Source: Saturnia japonica (taxonomy: Eukaryota; Arthropoda; Insecta; Lepidoptera; Saturniidae). Taken from it: a stretch of DNA of 64,000 bases. The DNA lies in NCBI GenBank assembly GCA_033032175.1, contig CM065331.1, positions 9,548,370-9,612,369 on the forward strand, given 5' to 3'. Positions 54,424 through 64,000 of the stretch are shown one piece after another. Position numbers and translations under genes: made by a program. Under the pieces are notes generated by a model. It made no database searches, was not told the DNA's origin, and worked only from the letters and a program-made list of their open reading frames with translations. Within the stretch, counting starts at the first letter, position 1; each line of letters begins with the position of its first letter.

Positions 54424-55089
54424 TTTCTTATAAAATAATATTCAATATAGGAAAAAGTTTCAATATATATTCAAATATTCAATATAGGAACTGTTCACAT
54501 GCAGAAGCCAAACTAACAAAAAAAAAAAAGTGAATTATAGAATCCATTTCGCATGCTCTTTACCAAAATCATGTTAGTGCGAGTAGTACCGCTAATTATT
54601 GGTCTAGTACTTCATAAATATAAAAGTGTGGCGAGACGACAGCGCTCCCTCGCGACAGTCGCGACTTATACCACAGTAAAGCTCTTAAAATCGTGAACGC
54701 ATTTGTCCCAAATTGTTTATCTAGTATACACAAACTTTATATGAGGAAAAACCAGTTGCAACGAGTTCTTGTAACGGTTTATCGATTGTCACTGTTAAAT
54801 ATTGGAATAAGATAAACGAAGTCGTAACTTGTTCTGTTCTCAGAGGTCAAAAGCATCATCTATTTTAAGAAACTTTAAAAGACTCAATAGAACTGAGATA
54901 AATGTGGTACTTAGGTATTTTATTGTATCTTTGTTAATTATTTTTACTTATCGGACGTCCATTGTTAAGACAATAAAGCTACTGTATTTTTTTTAAAGCG
55001 CCGGAACTAGGAGCGGTGGTTATCTACAGAAATAGAATCTTGAACAGGATTTTTTAATTAAAATAAGTTGTTCCAGGTACCGACGGAAG
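54424..55089 (+). other. Upstream region of the CUB-domain gene
   Basis: No coding sequence. GTTGTTCCAG at about 55068-55077, just before the start codon, could be a splice acceptor for an untranslated first exon, which would put the promoter further left. No TATA box or initiator can be assigned with confidence. Confidence 0.4.
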
Positions 55090-58000
55090 ATGGCGGTAAA
55101 TATTCTAAGTAAATTTTTCTTGGTTGTCGCCGCTGCTCACTACGGCGCTACAATAGACGTGGGTCGAAGTAAGTACTACTTGCTGTCTGTAATTTACATA
55201 TTTTTTTTTTTATATCAAAAGTTACGTATTGTAAACTTCTCAGGGTAGTCTAAGCTTGTGAACTTAACAATAATAACTTTGATATACTAACTATTAAATT
55301 AACTTAACGGAGCAATCAAGTTTTTTCCAATGAACTCAGGTTCTGGAACAACATTTAACGGATTTTTAAAAAGAAAAGACTTATTATTGAATCATGCAAC
55401 ATCAATAGTAAATTACACCACGTCCACCCTCTCCCACGGCAACTCAAGCCTATATAGGTCCGTTCCCTCGGTGTGGAGCCCTTGAGTCTAGCAGCCGCTC
55501 GCGCGATACAGGTGACACTGCACTTGCAATCACTTTAGCTACCCACATACATCATAACACACAATATGTACATACATACGTGCACACCACATAGGTACAT
55601 AGGTTCTACAAGGAACCTTTTTTTCTTTTTTGTGGTTACTAGTTAGGCTTAGACAAAAATTTACAGATCACTTGATCAGATCCAGGAGGAAGCAATATGA
55701 ATATATGTGAAAAAAAAATCTTTGCTCTCTCTCTGATCTGCTGTTCCATGTTTACAGCTCCTCGACAATCGCCTCCAAGTATTTTCAACGTTGGGAACGG
55801 AGAACCTTGTCTGGGTACCGACAGGTCGACCGGCGGTAATTGTCTGACTAGAAACCAATGTAATACTCAAGGGGGGAAGGCCATTGGTTTTTGTGGTGTA
55901 TTCGGGACGTGCTGTTCATGTAAGTCATTTAAATGTTACTATGTGACCATATTAGGGCTCGTGTAGGCGGCGCCATCGCCGCATGATTGCTACAACACTG
56001 TATCTTTTTATGTAATACAGTGCTCTAGCCATGAAAATTATACGTGTAAGAATAATGAACATGTTGCGTTTAACTAATAATTTGTGAATGTTTTGATATT
56101 CATCCGAATATAATCACAAAGCTTACACTCATCTCTTCGTAGATCTTTATAAAGTGTATGGAATCCATCAAGTTGTTCTCTTTGCATCAAAATACGAAGA
56201 AACCATAAGCGTCTATTTGACTTCTTACTTTTATTTAACCATTTCTTTACTTTATAGTATGCAAATACTACTTCATTTTTTAGTTAAATTCTTAATATTC
56301 ATTATGCCTACACGTATGATGTTCGTGGCTAGCAATATATTACATAAAAAGGTAACAGTGATATAGCAATCATGCGGCTGCAGCGCGGCGTTGGCGCGTG
56401 TACACAGCATAGTGCGGCGAAGGCGCGCGCGGCGGTAGCGCGTTTACGGTATTTCCGTGATGCCGTCTACACAAGCCCTTATTGTGAGCAGGATATTGGT
56501 GTTTCTAAAGATATTTTTGAATGAGCCTAGGTGATAGGTGATATTTCATCTTAAAATGCGTTTATTTTTATTACCCGAACTTCAATTTTTGTTTTTTCTC
56601 AGCATAAATAATTAATAAACTTTTTCGGGCGTGAATTTTTTTAAGGAATTTAAGAAATTCTTGAGAACATCTCTTCTTTCATAATGAAGCTGAACAACAT
56701 TTTGATTCTCCGTATAGTTGAATACCTTAGCTTGTATCTGTCTGAACTGCTCGATATTACATACTATAACTGCAGCTTGGAATATAATATAGTTATTCAA
56801 ATGAAAACATTTTTGTGTCAAATAATTTAAGTGTCCATCCTAGATAATTGATTAGTATAACCTAACATCACAACAACAAATAATTCTAGGGTAAGCACGT
56901 ACAGTGAGCTTTCCTGTACTAGTGGAGGCTAGAACGAAAAGCAAAATTTTGTTTAAAATGTTTAAATTACTTTTGATTTTCAGTAAACGCCTGCGATGTC
57001 AGAACTAATACTAAAGTGGCTCTATTTATAAATCCACCGCTAAGCAGAGAATCCTCGGGATTGGAATGTTCCTACAATGTAGAAATTAATAATAACAATG
57101 TTTGCCAAATGAGAATCGACTTCGAGACTTTCAATTTAGCGCCGCCGACAACAGTGAGTTCTGTCAATTAGGTCGATAGATTTTATTCAATTTCGTTATT
57201 TTAAAATAATTATACACACTTATATAAAATTCTTAATCTCTGATCTTAGTTCAACACCGTAACAATAGATGGCGCTATAATAAATTTCTAAAATTAAAAT
57301 TTTACAATCACAGGTTGATCCCGTCGAAAACGTCACGCAACGTCCAGGCCACACTTGCAGGAATGATATCTTCCAAGTGACCAACCTGCAAGCGAACTCT
57401 GATATAATACCAGCGCTTTGCGGTGACAACAGCGGCCAACACAGTAAGTTTTATAATAGACTTACGATGTTATTATTACATTAGCGTTTATTTTTCTGTA
57501 CACATTTATTAAAACAAATCTAATTATCAAATATGTTATATAGGAAAACATTTTCAGAAAACAAAGAAGTGAAATCACGTATTATGTAAAAGTGACTTGT
57601 GCACATTAGTGGTCCTTTCTCTGTCAATTTTGGGTAAAATGTACCATCTTTGAGATAAATGTAATTTTTTGAGACGAGTATTTTGCATTCATATTTATTA
57701 CTGATTGAATTGTGAAAATTGAATTTCGAGATTTCTCTCTACTTCGGGCAGACCGACTGACGAAACACCTCTATAAAGAAGATGGCAGCCAAATAATCTA
57801 GTGTTTTGTTTTGTAGTGAGGGGGGTTTTTATAGTTCCTTGGGATAGGTAGTTTCAAAGTCGACAACGCGCTGGTAGTATGTTTGGTGTTAAAAGCGTCC
57901 ATCGGTTATGGTAACCACTTACCATCAGGCGGACCGTACGATTGTTTGCCACCTTAGTTTTATTAAAAATAAGAATTCGTATCAGAACATATGATGTCTG

Positions 58001-61000
58001 ATGATCTCTTTTAGAATTGATTGTAATGTTTAAATTTTCCGAGTCTTACTATGTTTTCTAATGATAAACTATATGACTATTGGTCTTATATTGAAAATAT
58101 GTCTAAGACTTTTATTAGTTCAGGATTTTACATAAAAGAAGCAAAGTACTTACACAAAGCCTTGAATTTCCAATTAAACTTTAACTCACGTTATCACTAG
58201 GGTAATCAAGGCTACAAGTTTCTTTCTTTTAAGTTTTCTTTTTACTCGACTGCGAAAAAGTTGAGTGATGTTTTTCGAGCGTATGTATGAATATCTATTT
58301 CTGTGGCTTGCTCCATAACCTGAACGGCTTGATGGATTTTAACGTATTTACGAGGTGTCTAGATTCGTCTTAATTGTAGAAGTGACATAGGCCATATAAT
58401 ATTTAAGTACGACGTCTGGGAAGCAAAATAAAAAGAAAATTCGTTTTTTTAGTCAAGTGTTTTTATTGCAGTCAGGTTTTTGTTTCCTTTTTAATAATTT
58501 ATTATCCCCAGTAACGATGAGCTTGTATATTTTTATTAGTGTATGTTCGCGTGAACGCATCAACAAACAGTCGCTCAATGCGCATAGCGATCAAAATTGC
58601 CGATCGTGGAGCGCAGCCCAGTCTCCCCCAAGCTACGTGGAAGATCAAAGTCACCCAGTTGGAGTGCTTCAACACTTTAGGGTACGTAGTTCTTCTCAAT
58701 TCACAACAAAATCTCTTAATTAAGAAACACAAACGTTTATGCTAAGATGTTTTTATAAATGTAGGTGCGTTCCCCGTGCTCTCTACTTTGGCAATAAATA
58801 ACTCAGGCAATTGTCTAACATTCTCTTAGTCACGTATTACCCAGTGTCATAGTTGCACGTCATTGCAACTTAAAAATATATATTCATGTCGTTCTAACAA
58901 TAAAATAACGTAGGATGTCTTTCATATTAATAATTTACTTTTTTACGTAATATATAACTGAATGCGTTATTTATTTATAGTTTGTATGTATAGTTTAATT
59001 ACGCTGTTTTTTAGTGCAATGATGTTGGCGTATGACGCGTTATATGTATCTATATACAATTTCATTGCGTTTATGTATATTTGTTTCGTTCTTTCCTATG
59101 ATATTGGATTCTTCAAAGGTGGCGTGGAGAGGCATTTCAGCAGGCAGGCATGACTGATGACTGTAGATGAAAACTGTCACCGACAGTCGCTATTATCTTA
59201 GACCCTACCATACCAACCAACCAACGAACAGATGATGTAGACTGTTATGCCAAGTTTGTCACATCACTTTTGCCTTGCCTGCAACCCCCCTCCTGGCCAA
59301 ATCTCTGGCTACGCCTATGAGTGGCACTGCAAACAGCACAATCCAAAACGAAGATCACCGAGAAATCGTCGATCGTCACTCTCATGAAGTCTGCTATCCT
59401 CTTGGCAGGATATGCACTGTCTGATACCGAAACGCAACAAACAAAAAAGAGTCACAGTGACAGGTTTATTACCACCTCGCTTCTACTGTATATACACCTG
59501 CTAATCCCGGAATGCGACACGCCTAAGCGTACCGCTATGCCATTTACACTTCCAGTCGGACATTGTACCGAATCTTTCGATTTTAGCACTTCTTTAGTTA
59601 TTTACTATCTACTAGCGATCGCCCTAAGCTCGAAATTCGATCGGCAACTTTTTATTCATAAACTATTTTCGGTTTGACGTTTGCAGTATTCATATACCTA
59701 AACAATGAGTATTATCTACATCACTTGCTGACACTTTTCATTGAGTGACAATGTCAATATTTTGCGGGGTCTAAGTTCAATGGCACTGGTCGCTTTAGGT
59801 TTCGCAGTAATCATTTATTTTATTTAATATATCAGTAATAGATATTATAGATAAATTTTAGCTTTCTGCACTCCTTCTCCATATAAACTTTAACAATGCC
59901 AAACAGTCTTCCGTGCACTCAATACGCGTAAAAAATACCGAAAGCTTTTGCTTCACGTATTAATAAATAAATGACTTTCCAAATGTTGATGACATTGCAT
60001 ACTAAATACCTAATAAAGTTATCGACTTCATGTGAAACAATTTATTTGTTTATAGTAAATACAACGATGGAATTTTGAGTGCTATAACATCATCTCTTCC
60101 CTCAACGCCGTTCAGTTCATCTGCTGATAGAGATGAGTACTTAATTGGTAAGTTACTAACATTTTTCTTTTTCTTGTTCTCCACTACTAGTTTCAGATTT
60201 TAACATTTTTAGGTTCAAATCAACAATTTAACAACAAACGTTTTTTATTGCAGAAAGACGTAATAACCTTTTTGTCATTTCAGGCGAAAGTAACAAAGAA
60301 AATTTTGATAAAGTGATAACTTTTTTAGTTACCTATCGTTTATTTGTCATTATGAGGACACGCGGGCGATGTTTAGTCCATATTTCATACCTTAGTTTTA
60401 TCTCTGGATAATGGAATTTCCATACATTAATAGTTAATGTAGGAATTAGGAACATTCAAATATTACTAAAATTTCCCAGTTGTACCGCCGTGATCAGACG
60501 TCTACGAAACAAATTTAACGAATATAAAAAGTCATAATTAAAATATAGTTCAAGTAGTCCTCATACTATTCGTGAAAAAAATTATTTAAATCGGTCATAT
60601 TCTCGAGGAGGAAATATCGAATACGAAATTCTGATTTCATCTATTTAAAGTAGGTAAAATTAGCCTTTGCTGCAGTTGTCTTTCTCGTCAATAGATTTCT
60701 ATAAAACGTTGCTTCTATTATCTTGCCGACCACGCCTCCTCTAGGACATACTAGCTAAGTCGTACGAATCATTCGCACAATAAATAATGGAAACAATCTA
60801 ACAGCTGTCATGTTAATTAGTTAAATTGTTAATAAATGACGTCTTGTATACATTTGCATTAGCATCCATAGATGGTAACTAATGATTTTTTTTTAACGAA
60901 AACATAATTTTTAATGCATTTATCTTTGTTATATCAATAGCGGGGAATATAAGCTATAAAATGATGTTTAAATAATTAATATTTGTATCGTCCCGATCTA

Positions 61001-61870
61001 TATGAAACCACTAACACCTCACCAGTACTTATACGTCCACTTCGAACTACGGCCGGCTTGCAACTGCTTGTAGGCGCTTATTTCTGTCGTAGGTCTTTGA
61101 GACGAACTCAATACACTACAATATTGATTAAAAAAAACAGTGAAATAATACAATATGATCTTAAATGATTTATATGTAAAAAGACATGTTACATTTAGAG
61201 TCCAATGATGTTGAATATCTTTTCTAATGTTCAAGATTGGTCGTCCCCGCTCTCGTAAAATTGAAAGATTGAGCAAAGAAAAGCATGTCACGATTAAGGG
61301 CTTATCCATCATTGTGCTGATTATACGAGCTCTGTTGATATTTAACAATTTATATGGTTCTATTTTTTCCAGCACCCCCCGGCTGCCTCCAATACTACCC
61401 AGACAGGGCTGGTTTCTTCGAGTCTTTCAATTATAACAGAGGCATTGGCCCTTACATAGCTAATCTTGCTTACGCCACATGCTTTAGGAAAACTTCAGAC
61501 GTTTGTGGAGTCAAGTGAGTATAAGTCGTTTTCTCAAACATGCATGGAAATATTGTCATTATTTTCGAAAAAAGAACACGCGAAATAATATCATTACCTA
61601 TCAATATAATATGATCAGTGTTCCACCACGTTTTCTGAAAAACCCTTATAACCAAAATTAAATGTACAATTAGATTAACATCGGCGAGCTTCAGTATGGC
61701 GTGGCGCGATGATTCTAACTTATACTTGGACACGGACTGCCAAGTTAACCCTGTGACTCAAGGGGTGACCCAATCGGAAGACTACTTGTTCATCCCTGAA
61801 GCGGAGACAGCTGAAGGACTTCGGGGCTCCAAGTTCTGTGGGAGCAGTGCCTCGAGCCAAATCATTGCTT
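55090..61870 (+). CDS. Secreted cysteine-rich CUB-domain protein, partial (first eight exons)
   Basis: Exons 55090-55168, 55758-55919, 56984-57153, 57314-57443, 58540-58681, 60056-60147, 61373-61514 and 61695-61870 have GT-AG borders and consistent phases, giving 364 residues before the gene runs on. Residues 1-20 form a signal peptide (hydrophobic F-F-L-V-V-A-A-A). Exon 2 encodes a six-Cys module (P-C-L-G-T ... T-C-C-S), clip-like in spacing. Exons 3-5 form a CUB domain with C-Q-M-R-I-D-F, a C-G-D-N-S-G-Q-H block and W-K-I-K-V-T-Q-L-E-C. Exons 7-8 start a second conserved unit (P-G-C-L-Q-Y-Y, E-S-F-N-Y-N, K-F-C-G-S). This layout matches a family of arthropod secreted CUB proteins of unknown function. 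The final part is missing; no exon completing the phase-1 break was found before 64000. Introns 4 and 5 host transposable elements. Confidence 0.88.
58225..58440 (+). repeat. Dispersed repeat inside CUB-gene intron 4
   Basis: Same family as 31615-31880 and the tails of the 926-bp repeats: TTTTTACTCGACTGCGAAAA, TGAACGGCTTGATGGATTTT and AGTGACATAGGCCATATAAT in order. Confidence 0.65.
59612..59969 (-). mobile_element. Helitron-like element, family 1, in CUB-gene intron 5
   Basis: CTAGCGATCGCCCTAAGC at 59612 (minus-strand 3' end, followed by T) to ACGTATTAATAAATAAAT near 59969. Almost full length. The open frame 59321-59677 overlaps its edge and is not called. Confidence 0.75.
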
Positions 61871-62720
61871 GTAAGTCGGCTTATATTTTTTACTAGCTGT
61901 GCCGCACGGTTTCACCTGAGTTACTCTCCAACGCCCTATTGTTGCTGACTTTTCGTACTTATCTACAGCTTGCAAATTTACTTTATACTTATGATTACTG
62001 CTCCGCTCCGTTGGATCGTATCATGAAGTTACTTATATGGCCCATATAAACACTCAATAATAATTAGATCTAATTGACAGTTCCAGAGATTAGCGTTCAA
62101 GAAAATAATGTCTTGGGTTTTAAAACATTACATAACGTTATTATTTCATTTTATGAAACAATTACCCACTTTATAATCGCTGTAATATAATTTGATAATA
62201 AGGATTTGTTTCCAAAATAAATAAAAAAGAAGAAGAAATATTGATTGTAAAGGTATGAACAGGTTCAAGGAAGATCTAAAAAACAAAAGGATTTTTTTTT
62301 AAATATCATTAAAACCGGTTTTTTAGAAAAAATCTGATTCTATCTAAGTGCATGTTCATCTGAATTAACTAATTATGAACGATACAAAAACAAAGCAGTT
62401 TCATTACTTCCATTGTTTTTTTTTAATTTTTAACTTTTTAATGTATTAACCCCTTAAGTATCAATTCGGCCAAACAGTCGAATGTTCTTAATTTCTTGAC
62501 GAAGAATATAACCTCATTCTTCTATCCGGCCAGTATTTTGTACAGGCGACCAGCCGCGGAGCTCGAACAGGCGCAACTAACGCGAGCGCATCGAAGAGGT
62601 CGCTAGTGTGTAGTTCCCCACTCACGGCAACATCTCGCATAGACCGCGTTATTTGACAATTTGTTGGACCAACTTAGCTACTTAGAATAGTGAAAAAGTG
62701 ATATTATATTATATATCTTG
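61871..62720. other. Intron or intergenic DNA after CUB exon 8
   Basis: Begins with a family-2 Helitron 3' remnant, inverted (CTAGCTGTGCCGCACGGTTT near 61894). Apart from that, AT-rich DNA with a G+C-richer patch at 62530-62650 that could be a promoter or 5' UTR. No exon is recognised. Confidence 0.45.
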
Positions 62721-62726
62721 ACAGAA

Positions 62727-63304
62727 ATGGTAAGTTTTTCTTTGTAAATCCTATCAATATATGTTTATGTGTTTATTCCTTTGAAATCGAAACTAGTTTT
62801 CCCTTATATTACTTGAATCTGTTTTTGACAATGATATTTGTTTTTGATAATAAAAAGTGAAAGGTAAATAGAAAATGTAAATTTCTGATGAAAATGTTGA
62901 GAAACTATGATGTACAGAAGTATCTTGTGTCATTTTTACATCAATCAGAATTCTATTTATACAAACAAAAGATTTGTTTACATCATAAATAACCTAGTTT
63001 TGTTTTTGTTAGTAGAATGACGTAATACGTTGCGAAGAAAGATTGATGTACTTCGATGAGGTACTACTTATAAATAAATAAATAGAAATATATATAGGCG
63101 AAATAAAATTGACATGAATAAAAGAATATTTATAAATACTCTAAACTTCATGTATATACATTTTTTTTTTTTTAATATAGGATTCCGAGATTGTGTTCAG
63201 CACAGATCCTAGCAGCTCGACCGATCCTATAGCATATGACGTGCTACCTGAAACCTTGATATACCGCTCGTCGAGTACGATGAAGCAGGTGTATTACATA
63301 ATTT
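62727..63304 (+). CDS. Possible start of a second, unidentified gene (two exons)
   Basis: An ATG at 62727-62729 is followed immediately by a consensus donor (GTAAGT), so exon 1 would code for Met alone. After a poly-T tract and AATATAG, 63181-63304 is open in one frame only and joins to give M-D-S-E-I-V-F-S-T-D-P-S-S-S-T-D-P-I-A-Y and so on (about 42 residues), ending at a GTAAGT donor. The next acceptors I can see (63681, 63823, 63825) bring in a stop at once. In another frame 63823-63885 would read S-L-K-K-P-L-L-E-G-G-G-E-S and stop. I do not recognise the protein. It cannot be a CUB exon, because the CUB phase would give an immediate TGA. It may be a short gene, a nested gene, or chance. 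Confidence 0.3.
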
Positions 63305-63554
63305 GTAAGTATAATATATATATCCGTTCAAGGCGTGTATAGTCATGTAGTATAGTGTGTAGTATCATAGTGTATAGGGTATAGTATTACAAGTCGACTT
63401 ACATTAAAACTTACAACTGGGTTTTATAATTTATATGATGAATAACTGAGTAAGCCGATAGACTTACTTATTATTGATACACCGCACTTGAAAATTTTAT
63501 AATGGTCGCCCTGAAACTATGTATTTTCGAATTTTCATCTTATTTACTTGAGTG

Positions 63555-63640
63555 AGAACCAGTCTTCCACTAGGCTTAGCGTATTACCATCTTAGGGCAG
63601 ATCGTAACATAACACCAGGTGAGATTGTGGCCATAAGGCT
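63555..63640 (+). mobile_element. SINE tail fragment
   Basis: GTGAGAACCAGTCTTCC, CTAGGCTTAGCGTATTACCA and AGGTGAGATTGTGGCC match the tail of the 51505-51830 SINE; the head is absent. Confidence 0.6.
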
Positions 63641-64000
63641 AAACCTATAACGATAAAGAAATATCATTATTTTATTGTAGAACTCAAATGTCAGATCTCC
63701 CCAGGCCGCCTCCACACAATCCGGCCGGAACGCTAATAATTATTTAGTTTATGTTGCACATTTACAATTATAGATTTGTCTTCAATACATGTTAATAAAC
63801 TGCAATTATTGTTATTTTTTAGAGTTTGAAGAAACCCTTACTAGAGGGCGGCGGAGAGTCACAAGTGCTAGACGAGGCGCCCTAGCTTAAACCGCTCTAG
63901 TTCAAGGTTGCCCTAAGGGCGCGTTATCATGCATCGAAATATACCCTGGGATTGTAACAACTCCATTATATACATTGATCACCATTCCTACAAAAGTGGG

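Noticed and set aside
59321..59677. 118-codon frame in CUB-gene intron 5
   Set aside because: Runs into a family-1 Helitron at its 3' end and shows no domain or splice sites fitting the CUB phases.
63181..63304. Ninth exon of the CUB gene
   Set aside because: The CUB exon-8 phase leaves one T, which with the first two bases of this exon makes TGA; the open frame here belongs to a different reading phase.

Overview
This window looks like an insect genome, most probably a moth or butterfly (Lepidoptera). It is AT-rich, has spliced genes with GT-AG introns, and is crowded with repeats of lepidopteran type: small Helitron-like elements, tRNA-derived SINEs, RTE-like retroposon tails ending in ATC/TCA repeats, Jockey- and R1-clade LINEs, Tc1-like and piggyBac-like DNA transposons, and several MITE families. 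There are no operons, CRISPR arrays or rRNA genes. I cannot name the species.

Layout. 1-8598: intergenic DNA with two inverted-repeat MITEs, Helitron-like elements of three families, a broken CR1-like reverse transcriptase (4234-5385) and a SINE. 8599-15390: a Jockey-clade LINE on the minus strand with an intact 964-aa endonuclease/reverse transcriptase ORF and a 5'-truncated gag-like ORF. It is flanked by ~926-bp direct repeats and sits against older Jockey 3' ends. 15400-28400: intergenic and repeat-rich, with a broken Tc1-like transposase (20372-21374), MITEs, and a 5'-truncated Jockey tail with its own target-site duplication (27457-27803). 28441-31358: an inverted-repeat MITE interrupted by a degenerate R1-clade LINE, with a 9-bp target-site duplication. 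32896-44728: a 2.64-kb tandem segmental duplication whose second copy is split by a 6.33-kb insertion. The insertion carries an apparently intact, spliced piggyBac-like transposase gene (37988-41240) and two minisatellites. 45156-54430: more MITEs, Helitrons and SINEs, LINE 3' ends, and a near-perfect 169-bp tandem array (46155-46931).

55090-64000 holds the one clear host gene: eight phase-consistent exons of a secreted, cysteine-rich CUB-domain protein that runs off the right edge. A possible start of another transcription unit lies in the region after its eighth exon (62727-63304).

The window is therefore mostly a record of layered transposition. Nested insertions allow relative dating: Helitron fragment, then segmental duplication, then piggyBac-like insertion; MITE, then R1 LINE; old Jockey tail, then new Jockey copy. 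The two best protein-level finds are the spliced piggyBac-like transposase with an Arg/Gly-rich N-terminus and the CUB-domain gene.
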